Shown here piece by piece: positions 21,950-32,265 of a DNA stretch of 64,000 nt. Location of the stretch: assembly GCA_949752735.1 (NCBI GenBank), contig OX457039.1, positions 50,970,806-51,034,805 on the forward strand. Direction: 5' to 3'. The notes below the pieces were generated by a model, which worked only from the letters and a program-made list of their open reading frames with translations, had not been told where the DNA came from and made no database searches. Source of the DNA: Lumbricus terrestris (Eukaryota > Annelida > Clitellata > Crassiclitellata > Lumbricidae). A program made the translations under genes and the position numbers. Positions within the stretch are counted from its first letter, which is position 1, and every line of letters starts with the position of its first letter.

Positions 21950-23003
21950 TGTAGCGGTAGAATGCTTCTTATCAAACAAACCTATTAAATGATGCATTGT
22001 ATAAGTATTAAATAGGTAAGAATTAAGCTAGACAATATGTGGCGTATTGTAGATTATAATTAATATTACTTGTGGCATTAAGTTAGATAATAATAATAGC
22101 GCTATAACAATTCTTGAATACGCGCTACATCAATTATTGAAATACAACGGAGGGCAGAAAGCAGCGTCAAACTTGAGCAGACGGCAACAACGGCAGACGA
22201 TAAATGTTAGACAGCGAAAAGATGGCGAAGGAAGAAGACGCAGATTTCTGAGCGAGAACGGCCATTAGTCAAACGTGGCGTTCTCGTCGGTAATTCAGAA
22301 GATCTGACGGTGAATTGGGTGTGGAAGGCGACACGCTGTCGGCCTGTCCCACTGGTGAGACTATAAGTCCTTGGGAACAGAGATACCAGGGCGTGTCGAA
22401 CGAAACTTTGCGAAGTTTGATGTGACACTTGCGAGTGAACTGCGATTCGACATCGGGAGAAGGTCGATTCGGAACTGCAATTGCGATTGGAGTTCGACGG
22501 CAGAAGAAAGGGGCGAAACGACCACAAGACGAGACCGAAAGGACGTGCAAGCGACGAGAAGCTACCGTTGCTTGTGAAGAATCAACGAGGCGGAAGAAAC
22601 TACAGAGTGCTGTGTCCAACTACAGCATTCTCCGTCTACACATCTACAGAAGAGAATTGGAAACGACGGCAAACAAGAAGAAGGTGACCTTCCTTCCTCT
22701 TCGAACCTTCATTCCAATCCATACGAACTGAAGAACTTCTACATCTACGCTGGAGAAGTCCAACGTGGAAGATAAGAAACAAGCTATAATATTCTTAGAT
22801 AATACGCCACAAATAAGTAGATAAGATTATTGATTGTATTTTACTGTTTGATATTGTTTTATTATAATATAATCTTTAAACGAATCTCAGCTACATTTGT
22901 TTTAGGTCCTAGCTCATTCTAATATTGATCACCCAAAGGCCTCTGAGCATAAAGTTCCCTATTAAAACTAGATTTAAAACCCTAGCTTTTGATGGTAGTG
23001 ACA
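21950..23003 (+). repeat. 5' long terminal repeat
   Basis: Matches 27814-28867. It begins TGTAGCGG. The identity extends through GATGGTAGTGACA to 23003, giving canonical TGT...ACA ends, but this includes TGGTAGTGACA, which looks like the start of a primer-binding site, so the true LTR edge may lie up to about 17 bp earlier. The frames of 68-116 codons inside it occur identically in both LTRs and are not expected to be genes. Confidence 0.93.
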
Positions 23004-23024
23004 AGAGTGGGTGCCCATGCCCGG

Positions 23025-23136
23025 GATTTAAGTCAGTAAAGATTTAAGTCAGTAAAGATTTAAGTCAGTAAAGATTTAAGTCAGTAAAGATTTAAGTCAG
23101 TAAAGATTTAAGTCAGTAAAGATTTGAGTCAGTAAA
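23025..23136 (+). repeat. Leader tandem repeat, 7 x 16 bp
   Basis: GATTTAAGTCAGTAAA repeats exactly from 23025 to 23120, then once with a single change (GATTTGAG). It lies in the untranslated leader between the LTR and the Gag start, where packaging or dimerisation signals usually sit. Confidence 0.95.
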
Positions 23137-23395
23137 AAACTGTCTTTTGAACAGTATTAGAAAAGCTTTGAACAATTATAGCTAGGAGATTGTTAGAGAC
23201 TAAATCGGAAATTGTAGATTGAAGATACTGCAGTAGGTTGTATGAACTAATAGTTTAATAGATTAGTTGTTGTTGTGGAACTGAATTGACACTTTGCAGA
23301 ATTGAACAATTTCTATTTGTTAGAAAATTTAAATAGCGCATATTGTTGCCAATATTTTTGTCATAAGTTGCTAGTCAGCAAGTAAGACAGTAAGT

Positions 23396-26299
23396 ATGTC
23401 TGTCAGTGATTTTGAAGCTTGGTTAGAAATTGCCAGACGGATGAACATGGAAGGGGACGAGACACGTGCCTTTGTCAAAGAAAGACAGGCAGAATGGAGA
23501 CAAGATAGAGCGACTGAGAGAGAGATCGCCAAAGAGATGAAATTAGCTGAAACAGCAGCAGAAGTCAAGAGACTTGAGATAGAAGGAAGAAAAGCAGAGA
23601 TGGAAGCTGAAGCAGCAGCAGCAACGAGAAAAGCTGAAGCAGAAACAGAGGCTGCAATGCAAGCAAAGAAGGCTGAAGTGGAATTGGAAGCAATCAGGAG
23701 TGCTGAAGCAGAAGCCAGATTGAACCGTGAAGCAGCTGAGACAGAAGCGAGAGAAAATCGCTTGGCAACAGAAGCCAGAGAACAGCGCGAACACCAGTTA
23801 GAAATAAAGAGACTTGAAGCACAAGTGAGAATGCGTGAAATTGATTCGAGAGGGGAGCAAAACCGAGAGCACGAGAATGACTACATGAGGATCGGTGATG
23901 GTCAACAACAGGGAGATCACCGAGAAAGTAACAAAGGAATCAGAAATATCAAATTTCCTATATTCAACGAGTCCAAGGATTGTTTAGATGCCTACTTGTT
24001 GAGATTCGAGCGAACATGTGTAGCGTATGAAATCAGGAAAGAAGTTTGGTCGTTAACGTTAGCGAGACATTTGGAAGGCAGAGCACTGGAAGTATACCAA
24101 AGGTTGTCTGCAGATGAAGTGCAAGATTATGAGTGTTTGAAGACTCAGCTTTTGAAGAGATTTCAACTGACTGAAGGTGGTTATCGAAACAAGTTCAAAA
24201 CCAGTAAAATGGAATCCGGAGAGACACCTTCTAGTTTTGTACATCGATTGAGAAGGTACTTGCAGCAGTGGATAGCACAAGCGGGATTTGAAAGAACTTA
24301 CGAAGGAGTGGAAGATCTTTTGTTGAAAGATCAGTTTTACCTGACATGCAGTCCTGAACTTCGTATGTTCATTAAAGAGAAAGGTAAGATGAGTTTGAAG
24401 GACATGTTAGTTTGTGCGGAATCACACATTGAAGCACACGGTTATAAATACAGCGAGCAGTCTGCAAAACCAGATGTGAAATTCCATAGCGACAGGTTGA
24501 ACGGTAGACCGTTTGAACACAGACCCAAGGAACAGTCTGGGTACAATCTGAACAGGAGTAGGAGTGATGTGAAGATAAATCAGGGAGCACATCAAAACCG
24601 AGGGTTCAGTAGGGAAAGAGAAGTTGCAACTGGACATAAGATTACTTGTTTTTTCTGTGGAGAATATAATCACAAGGCAGTTTCCTGTCCACATAAAAAC
24701 AGAGGTGTTGTTAAACACACTGCAGCAGCAGTGCAAATATTTGAGAATCGAACACACCGGAGTATGCAAGAAAGTGAAATGCAGAGAATAGGTGATGTTG
24801 TTGGAAAAGAACAAGGTGAACACACCAGAATGCCACCTACACATATGCACATGGCAGCCAGTGTCATGATGACAAGAGCCGGTGATGATTGTATCAGTCT
24901 AGAGGATGAAAGTGAGCATCAAGTAACAGTTAATGGGATCAACAATGTAAAATGCATGTACGACACAGGCGCAACCTGTTGTATTGTGAAGCGATCATTG
25001 ATAAATGACGAAGCATTAACTGGAGAGGAAACATATTGTATGTTAGGGGATGGAAGCGTGAAACGCTTTCCCTTAGCCAAAATACATTTAGAGAGTGAAC
25101 ATTTTAATGGCGAAGTGCAAGCCATGGTAATGGAGCAACCGGTGAAACCAGTGATAATCGGGAAAATCAAAGGTTTGAAATACATGGTTAAAAATGAGAG
25201 AACCGAGAATGCAACAAATGATAAACCGAAAGAAATAATCTGTGAGAATAATACTGAAATGAAGAACAAAGGAATATTAACAAGAAGAACAGAACATGAG
25301 AAACCTTTTCATGTGAAGAAACCAGTAAGGTTCACTGATGATGTAACAAAAGATAAAGATGATACAGATAACAGGAAATCAAGTTTTAACAAAACGATGA
25401 AGAAGAACTTCAGAAATAAACCATTGAGATTGGTAGAGACGCATAATAAATATTTAATCACAGGTGGAAGAAGTGAATTGAATAATAGTCGTGTAAATCA
25501 GAATAAATGGTGGAAGCAAAGAGAAGACTGGAGAAATAGGGAGTATAGAGATAAGTCTAATGAGACTCAGTCAAGAAGATACAATGAGTGGATGTATGGA
25601 AGATACAAAGAGAATCCAAATGTGGATAGGAGAAATACAAAGTGGAACCTAAGTGACACAAACAGGTGTAATTGGAAAAACTATAGACATGTGATGAGAG
25701 AGTCTAATGGTAATTATGGAGTTAGGTATGATAGACCTAATGATTTAAATTGGAGATTTAGAAGTGGAAGAGATGAGAATAGAAGTCGGGTAAACCATTG
25801 GAACAATAGACCATGGTACAGAAGAGAACAAGGCGATAATTCTGGAAGAGTACAGAATGAGAATTGTAGAGGATACAATTATACGAGTAAATGGAAAAGT
25901 AGGTTATGGAATGACAGAGAATGGTCATGTCCTAACAGTAATGTAGAAAAGTGGAAAAGTAGTGAAGACTACAAAAGAGAATGTGGAGAAATGCAAGATG
26001 TCGAGACAGTGACATGCATTTCAGCAGTTGTACACGATGGAAAAGTAGGATACAATGAGGAAGAAGAGATACTGGACTCGTATGTCAGTAAACAAAGTGA
26101 AACAGAAGATGTTAAGTGGAAATCTGATGTTGAAGCAGATGCATTGAGTGTTGAAGAGGAACACACAGATGAACTAGAAACAAGAAAGGGCATTACGTTG
26201 AATTTGTACAAGAAGGTGAAAAGAGATACCGGTAGATTATTAGAGGTGGAAAGGAGGAACTATCAAAGCAGGAGAAAAGATGCTGTAGATAGAAGCTGA
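23396..26299 (+). CDS. gag: Gag-protease polyprotein of the Ty3/Gypsy element
   Basis: A 967-codon ATG-initiated frame. Residues about 20-165 are a Glu/Ala/Arg/Lys-rich region that should form a long coiled coil. Residues about 182-345 resemble the retrotransposon Gag/SCAN-like capsid fold, with F..S.D..DAYL.RFE near its start and an F..RLRRYL.QW block. A single zinc knuckle CFFCGEYNHKAVSC (CX2CX4HX4C) lies at 418-431. The aspartic protease signature YDTGAT has its catalytic DTGA at 523-526, with IIGKIKGL about 70 residues later. From about 700 to 870 there is an unusual Arg/Asn/Trp/Tyr-rich tail, then an acidic end. Gag would assemble particles around element RNA and the protease would process it. 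The frame is much longer than most Gag frames because protease and tail are in phase. The tail may be translated non-pol sequence; its function is unknown. Confidence 0.92.
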   Translation: MSVSDFEAWLEIARRMNMEGDETRAFVKERQAEWRQDRATEREIAKEMKLAETAAEVKRLEIEGRKAEMEAEAAAATRKAEAETEAAMQAKKAEVELEAIRSAEAEARLNREAAETEARENRLATEAREQREHQLEIKRLEAQVRMREIDSRGEQNREHENDYMRIGDGQQQGDHRESNKGIRNIKFPIFNESKDCLDAYLLRFERTCVAYEIRKEVWSLTLARHLEGRALEVYQRLSADEVQDYECLKTQLLKRFQLTEGGYRNKFKTSKMESGETPSSFVHRLRRYLQQWIAQAGFERTYEGVEDLLLKDQFYLTCSPELRMFIKEKGKMSLKDMLVCAESHIEAHGYKYSEQSAKPDVKFHSDRLNGRPFEHRPKEQSGYNLNRSRSDVKINQGAHQNRGFSREREVATGHKITCFFCGEYNHKAVSCPHKNRGVVKHTAAAVQIFENRTHRSMQESEMQRIGDVVGKEQGEHTRMPPTHMHMAASVMMTRAGDDCISLEDESEHQVTVNGINNVKCMYDTGATCCIVKRSLINDEALTGEETYCMLGDGSVKRFPLAKIHLESEHFNGEVQAMVMEQPVKPVIIGKIKGLKYMVKNERTENATNDKPKEIICENNTEMKNKGILTRRTEHEKPFHVKKPVRFTDDVTKDKDDTDNRKSSFNKTMKKNFRNKPLRLVETHNKYLITGGRSELNNSRVNQNKWWKQREDWRNREYRDKSNETQSRRYNEWMYGRYKENPNVDRRNTKWNLSDTNRCNWKNYRHVMRESNGNYGVRYDRPNDLNWRFRSGRDENRSRVNHWNNRPWYRREQGDNSGRVQNENCRGYNYTSKWKSRLWNDREWSCPNSNVEKWKSSEDYKRECGEMQDVETVTCISAVVHDGKVGYNEEEEILDSYVSKQSETEDVKWKSDVEADALSVEEEHTDELETRKGITLNLYKKVKRDTGRLLEVERRNYQSRRKDAVDRS

Positions 26300-26765
26300 C
26301 AGAAGCTTGTGGAGAATATTTAATCAAGAGTGAGTGTAAATAGAATACAGTATGAGATAAGTGAAGTTGAGTTGCTTATTTTAAGTAGTTCAGTGAGTTA
26401 TGTTAAGTGATAAGGTGAATTTTAGGATCAAGTGAGGTAGTAGTAAAATTATTGTAGTTGTGTAGTAGTTAAGCACTAAGATGAGATTAATTTGACCATA
26501 GTATCTGAGTGTAATGGTGAGTCACTTAGATAAATAGAAAAACAGTTGAGTGATGAGAAAGTAGTTAAGAGGAAATACTATGTTCAGTGAGCTAAATACT
26601 GTGGGTATTACATAGTTAAGATAATGAGATGTTCGTGAAATGACAAAGGTCATTCATTGTGAGAACTAGGATAGATGAATGCCATGTGTTGAAAAGGTAA
26701 CACATATATAATAAGTAGAACTAGGTTAATAATAATAGTGAGTTAAGTGAGTCGGGGCAATGTGA
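26300..26765. other. Stop-rich internal segment where RT should begin
   Basis: AT-rich sequence with many TAA, TAG and TGA in every plus frame (recurrent TTAAGT and GTGAGT words). It replaces the protease-RT linker, RT fingers and first catalytic Asp motif expected between protease and the YVDD motif. Confidence 0.7.
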
Positions 26766-27656
26766 AGCACCTTTGGATTGATTAATAGTGCGTCAAGTTA
26801 CAACCGATTAATAAGGAAGATTCTTCACGGAACAGAAAATCTTGAAAGTTATGTCGACGACATTCTAGCACATAATAAAGGATGGAGAGAACATTTGAAG
26901 ACATTGGAGATATTTTTCGAAAGAGTGAGACAAGCGAATTTGACATTGAAGCCGAAGAAGTGTTCAATAGGATATGAAAAGATTGACTTTTTGGGACATA
27001 CGTTGAACAAGGATGACATAAGTCCAAAGGAGAAATCAGTGGATAAGATAGTAGACATGCCACGTCCAAAGACAAAGAAACAAGTCAGGAGTTTTCTTGG
27101 AGCGATAAATTATTATCGAAAATTCATACCACACTGTGCGGAAATCATGGCACCGTTAAGTGACTTAACGAAGAAGATAGCACCTGGAATGGTAGAGTGG
27201 AATGAAGAGCTGGAAGATAGTTTTACAAAGTTGAAGAACGAATTGGCGAAAGAACCAATTCTGAGACTTCCAAATTTAGAGAAGGATTTCATCCTACAAA
27301 CTGATGCAAGTGGGAGTGGAATCGGATGTGTGATAATGCAGCAGTACGAGGGGACGAATCATCCCATAGCGTATGCGAGCAGGAAGCTGTTAGAGCGAGA
27401 GAGAAGATATTCTGTGGAAGAGAGAGAGTGCTTAGCAATCATGTGGGGTATAAGCAGGTTCGACCGATATCTTTGTGGAAAGACATTTACAATTGAGACA
27501 GACCATTGCGGATTGCAATATATGAAAGAGGGTCGAATGAAAAATGCAAGGGTGATGAGATGGAGTTTGGCACTCCAAAACTATTCCTTTAACATTAGAT
27601 ATATTAAAGGGTCCGAAAATGTTATGTCCGACTATTTAAGTAGAGGGATTGTGTAG
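26766..27656 (+). pseudogene. pol: Truncated pol: C-terminal reverse transcriptase plus RNase H
   Basis: The open frame starts after a TGA at 26763-26765 and has no ATG at its head. It opens with STFGLINSASSYNRLI, the conserved block before the active site, followed by SYVDDILAH (two catalytic Asp), an FLGH block, and a thumb/connection segment with VRSFLGAINYYRKFIPH. RNase H follows with all four acidic positions visible: LQTDASGSGIG, ERECLAIMWG, TDHCGL and MSDYLSR near the end. The RT N-terminal half and the integrase are absent; a stop at 27654 is followed by about 150 bp to the 3' LTR. It is +1 relative to Gag and separated from it by stops, so translation is doubtful. The preserved RNase H reading frame suggests that the loss is recent or that this part is still under constraint. 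Confidence 0.9.
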
Positions 27657-27799
27657 TATAAGTTGAGATAAAGTAAATGAAGAAGTGTAAGCCAGTGAGT
27701 AAAGTGTATTAATTGTCATGTCGTGTATAGTAAGTGAATTAGTTTACTAGGTTAGTTTGTTAAGTAGGTGAGTTTGTTAAAGCCTGTAAACAGTCTTTT

Positions 27800-27810
27800 G
27801 AAGGAGGGGC
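27800..27810 (+). promoter_or_regulatory. Polypurine tract of the LTR element
   Basis: GAAGGAGGGGC ends three bases before the 3' LTR, the expected place for the primer of plus-strand synthesis. Confidence 0.75.
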
Positions 27811-27813
27811 ATT

Positions 27814-28867
27814 TGTAGCGGTAGAATGCTTCTTATCAAACAAACCTATTAAATGATGCATTGTATAAGTATTAAATAGGTAAGAATTAAGCTAGACAAT
27901 ATGTGGCGTATTGTAGATTATAATTAATATTACTTGTGGCATTAAGTTAGATAATAATAATAGCGCTATAACAATTCTTGAATACGCGCTACATCAATTA
28001 TTGAAATACAACGGAGGGCAGAAAGCAGCGTCAAACTTGAGCAGACGGCAACAACGGCAGACGATAAATGTTAGACAGCGAAAAGATGGCGAAGGAAGAA
28101 GACGCAGATTTCTGAGCGAGAACGGCCATTAGTCAAACGTGGCGTTCTCGTCGGTAATTCAGAAGATCTGACGGTGAATTGGGTGTGGAAGGCGACACGC
28201 TGTCGGCCTGTCCCACTGGTGAGACTATAAGTCCTTGGGAACAGAGATACCAGGGCGTGTCGAACGAAACTTTGCGAAGTTTGATGTGACACTTGCGAGT
28301 GAACTGCGATTCGACATCGGGAGAAGGTCGATTCGGAACTGCAATTGCGATTGGAGTTCGACGGCAGAAGAAAGGGGCGAAACGACCACAAGACGAGACC
28401 GAAAGGACGTGCAAGCGACGAGAAGCTACCGTTGCTTGTGAAGAATCAACGAGGCGGAAGAAACTACAGAGTGCTGTGTCCAACTACAGCATTCTCCGTC
28501 TACACATCTACAGAAGAGAATTGGAAACGACGGCAAACAAGAAGAAGGTGACCTTCCTTCCTCTTCGAACCTTCATTCCAATCCATACGAACTGAAGAAC
28601 TTCTACATCTACGCTGGAGAAGTCCAACGTGGAAGATAAGAAACAAGCTATAATATTCTTAGATAATACGCCACAAATAAGTAGATAAGATTATTGATTG
28701 TATTTTACTGTTTGATATTGTTTTATTATAATATAATCTTTAAACGAATCTCAGCTACATTTGTTTTAGGTCCTAGCTCATTCTAATATTGATCACCCAA
28801 AGGCCTCTGAGCATAAAGTTCCCTATTAAAACTAGATTTAAAACCCTAGCTTTTGATGGCAGTGACA
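27814..28867 (+). repeat. 3' long terminal repeat
   Basis: Same length as 21950-23003, with one substitution seen (28860). Host DNA resumes with GACTGTAATATC. Confidence 0.93.
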
Positions 28868-29640
28868 GACTGTAATATCTTTACTTTTATTGCCTCTTGT
28901 CCGAATGTTCTCACCTAAAACTGGAGACCACCGTTTATAGACAGAATCCGTTTTGTCGCTAAATTTTTCCCTCTTCTTACTGGCGTCTATATATTCAGCC
29001 ATGCACTTGAAGGTTGCATGAGGCGACATTGAGACCGTCAACTTGTTTTAGAACACACGGAATGAAGAAGCAGCTTTTGGCAATGCATGGCTTTGCCGAG
29101 TGGCAACTTGGCAAGGCAGTCCACTGTTTAGCCGTTCACTTCATGAGCGTCTTGATGGCATGTTAAAGGCTCTTCTTGTTCAGATGCATTTGTCCACTAA
29201 CTATGTCATCCTCTCCGTTTTGCCATTTCTGCTGCAAAACATATCGCAGTATTTCCGTATGTATTCGTCTTCCATCCTATAGACCTATTATCGTTTAGAT
29301 ATCTGAGCCTAATAATGTTCCATCTAATCCCTATAAAACGTCTTCCTCCTATTCCTTTTCATTTCTGTTTCCGGCTCATCATTGTACCTATATATATAGA
29401 TCTGTGTACCCTGTTTTTCTGCTTTCTACCACTGCGTCAAGGTGTTAGTCTTTCTCTCCGTCTGTCGCTTTCTTTGTCCGCTTGTCTACCTGTCGGTCTT
29501 GAAATATAATTCCCCTTGTATTTCTGCTACATTATGAGCAGACTATATGTATGCACACATATACGACTATAGGCCTACATATCAATATTATATGTATGTA
29601 TCTAGAGTTCTAGACACTTACTATAGCACACGACCTAACT
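28868..29640. other. No gene recognised
   Basis: The minus-strand stretch just outside the LTR (about 28870-29041) reads as a passable peptide but has no splice or motif support. Nothing else seen. Confidence 0.4.
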
Positions 29641-29647
29641 ATTATAA

Positions 29648-29708
29648 CAACGAGGACGACGACGACAACGATGACGACGATGACAACAACAATAGCAATA
29701 ATAATAGT
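29648..29708. repeat. GAC/AAC/AAT trinucleotide repeat
   Basis: Short interrupted array of GACGAC, GATGAC, AACAAC and AATAAT. Confidence 0.8.
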
Positions 29709-29923
29709 CATAAAAAATATTCGTTCAATTTCAAACTGACAACGCAAGATAATTACAATTATTATTCAATGTATATGAGCAGATTATTGCGAGTTATTAG
29801 AGGAGTGGAATTTAACTGTCGGCAGCCATGCAAGACGTCCATCACTTCCTGCTGCTCGATTTACCAACGCCATCTGCACGCTTCTTGCACAGAGTGTCTA
29901 GTGTCTACCATTACCTTGAACCC

Positions 29924-30003
29924 TCACCCACCCCCACCCACCCCCACCCACCCCCACGCACCCCCACCACCCCCACGCACCCTCACGCACCCCACCCCAC
30001 CCC
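29924..30003. repeat. CCCCCAC/CCCA C-rich repeat
   Basis: About 80 bp of CACCCCCAC and CACGCACC units. The G-rich complementary strand has many G5 runs and could form G-quadruplexes. Confidence 0.9.
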
Positions 30004-30514
30004 GATCACTGACGTTAGAGCCATTGTGAGCAGAAAGTCTATTCACTGAGCATTGTGTTAAGATAGGCACAAGAGTCCCCACCACTCCCCACTGCAGGTG
30101 AGCTTCCGCATTATCTGTCATGCAACAATCAATTCAGCGGATTTCCTAATCAGAGCTCTGGTGGAATTAGACACCATTGGGTTCATGTAGTGTAAGCAGA
30201 GTCGAAGAAGAGGGGGACGACAGACAAGGTTGGACTCGCAACACACGAAACATAATACCACGTATAATCATTTACTATAATGGTATAGAAACAGGCTGTG
30301 TTCGGTATAGAACTCTATGCATCGGTCCTGCATGCTATATACAGAGGCCGAGTCTTAGTGGTCGGTAATTGTGCGTCACCGCATGCGTGTACAGTACACC
30401 AGTCATGTACACCAACCATGCATCGACTCTCGTGTCCTTCACAAATTGTAATAACTACTGATGTCGTCCATGCATAACAAACTGAAAGTCTGAAACTGCT
30501 CATCGTGTAACTCC
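30004..30514. other. No gene recognised
   Basis: Single-copy-looking DNA with short frames only. Confidence 0.45.
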
Positions 30515-30516
30515 GC

Positions 30517-30573
30517 CACTGGTTGCACTCTGCCAGTGCCAGTCCCAAGCGTGGATAAAGGAGGAGGGCGTCG
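30517..30573 (+). mobile_element. Fragment of the SINE 3' region
   Basis: CCGCCACTGGTTGC, TCTGCCAGTGCCAGTCCCAAG and AAAGGAGGAGG match the 3' part of the minus-strand SINE at 17130-17195 (reversed) in the same order and spacing. The tRNA-like head is absent, so it is a 5'-truncated copy or a shared tail from the partner LINE. Confidence 0.75.
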
Positions 30574-30575
30574 CT

Positions 30576-30950
30576 AATGGTCTTTGTTACCACACAGTTA
30601 AACTGCAAAAACACACGCTCATCGTGCGTTGCAGAATCCGCCGACAACGCACGAAACCGCGATAATAGAGTGCCAAACATCATCGGATACAAAGACATCG
30701 AAACATCAATTAAAGCAGATATATCTTAAAGAGAAGATAATTAATAGAATCTGATACGGTAGCGTTGGACGTTTGAACGAACGAAAATAGCCAACAAAAT
30801 TATGCCGACAATTCACCAGAAATGATATACGCAATGGACTAGACTCACTAGATAATACCCTATGCGCAGTCAAAAAATAAATTTTGCTGCATATAATATG
30901 GAATGGATGGTGCAAATAGGAGAGGACGACCTCGCAGAGAGTGGCTATAT
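30576..30950. other. No gene recognised
   Basis: Nothing I can support. Confidence 0.4.
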
Positions 30951-30957
30951 GGAGGCG

Positions 30958-32265
30958 CGGACATTCCCCCCTGGACAAAACCCCGGACAAAACCCCCAGA
31001 CAAAAATCTCGGACAATTCCCCCTAGGGTAGGACAGCCCCCCCCCCCCCGGTAGAACATATTGCACGTAAGTGGTATTACTATAAAACGGCGGTCCTAAG
31101 TACGCAAGTTGGATTGATGAAAAGATTTCTCGCTAAATAGAAGCCGGATTGATAAAAAATAATTGTTACTTAAATTGAAGCTGGATTGATGAAAATATTA
31201 TGCGATTTGTTTGTAACCTTTTAGAAGTTGTCATGGATCTCAGTACACCATAAAAGAATGGGGAACGGACATCAACCCTGCAGGACAAAACCCCGGACAA
31301 CCCCCGACAAACCTCCCAGGGCCCGTATGCACATGAGGGCATAACTCTTATATATGGCTTAAATCTGGCCTAATCGGGAATACTGGGTTATTTCCGTATG
31401 CATGGCTTGAGATTAGCGAACTAAACTAGGTATAACGTTATTCCAATTCCGAGGTAGGAGTTAACCGGTTACTCCCATTGTGAACAATAGACGGGCGACT
31501 TTAGCTGGACAGCGCGAACAATAGGCAGCCGTCGATATTTCCCTACGGGCCGCTTTAGGTCTGAATCTGTTTACCCCACGCTGGCAACGCCGCATATAAA
31601 TATCTTTCACGCATGCGCGCTCAGCTATAACCTATTGAATTGGGGGAAGAGCAAGCGTCATGCATCGTCGGGCGCAAGGAATGCGTGGATTAGTTATTCT
31701 CTTTGCTATTTTGTCTCGTGCATACGGATACATTCCAATGGCTATATCGGGAATTGATAAGTCGCGTTTAGGCACTATACATAGATTACCTTATGCCTTG
31801 TCCTGTGCATATCGGCCCAGGGTAGGACATAAACCCCGGGTAGAACATATTGCGTACAAAGCGGTAATCCCCCGAACGGCGGTCCTAAGTTCAAAATACA
31901 TCTATTGGCCGTACACAAGTTAGATTGATTAAAAGAATATTCTCGCTAAATAAAAGTAGGTTTGATGCAAAATAATTTGATCGATGAAAATGGTCTTGCT
32001 TAAATTGGAGCTTGATTGATGAAAGTACGCCTACTCGTTATTTAAATAGAAGGTGGATTGATAAACACAACTGTTGCTATTTAAAAAAGTTCTAAGCCGG
32101 ATTGAGGAAACGAATTTTCGCATCGCAAATTGGAGAATTCCGTTTTATCAATTAACTACGGAAATAGAGAATTTGCACAGTGGAGGGTTGATGTCCTAGG
32201 CTAAAGGGGTTTATCCGGTGGAGTTTTTCCGGGGTGGGGGTTGTCCTGGGGTTAATGTCCTACGC
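30958..32265. mobile_element. Unclassified repeat with GGACAAAACCCC-type modules at both ends
   Basis: The left part has clustered GGACAAAACCCC and GGACAATTCCCC words (30970-31035, again 31280-31315). The right part (32190-32265) has the same theme inverted (GGGGTTTATCC, GGTTGTCCTGGGG, AATGTCCTACG). GGTAGAACATATTGC..GCGGTCCTAAG followed by diverged ~35-bp TAAATTGAAGCTGGATTGATGAAAA units occurs twice (31023-31215 and 31819-32110). The right part is included in every unit of the 2254-bp array. No coding capacity was recognised; superfamily unknown. Confidence 0.5.
31319..31660. mobile_element. Possible PIF/Harbinger-type terminus
   Basis: GGGCCCGTATGCAC at 31319 resembles the GGGCCCGTATTC-type termini I associate with Harbinger elements. 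No matching inverted end was found nearby, and the frame beginning at 31660 has no recognised motif. Weak call. Confidence 0.25.

Larger units (their letters stand above)
21950..28867 (+). mobile_element. Ty3/Gypsy-type LTR retrotransposon, young but internally deleted (6.9 kb)
   Basis: Two direct repeats of about 1054 bp bound the element, 5864 bp apart, with TGT...ACA ends. I found a single difference between them (T at 22996, C at 28860). Between them, in order, lie a leader with seven 16-bp repeats, a 967-codon Gag-protease frame, about 465 bp of stop-rich DNA, a fragment coding for the end of RT and all of RNase H, and a purine tract (27800-27810) just before the 3' LTR. The RT fingers and first palm motifs, and the whole integrase, are missing. 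The near-identical LTRs indicate a very recent insertion, so the element may belong to a non-autonomous lineage mobilised in trans. The flanks share only GAC next to each LTR, so the target duplication is unclear. Confidence 0.95.

Noticed and set aside
22207..22731. Several 60-116-codon frames on both strands, repeated at 28071-28595
   Set aside because: They lie inside the LTRs and recur identically because the LTRs are identical; no motif supports them.
28838..29041. Possible exon on the minus strand beside the 3' LTR
   Set aside because: It starts inside the LTR-derived sequence or directly against it; no splice signals or known motif.
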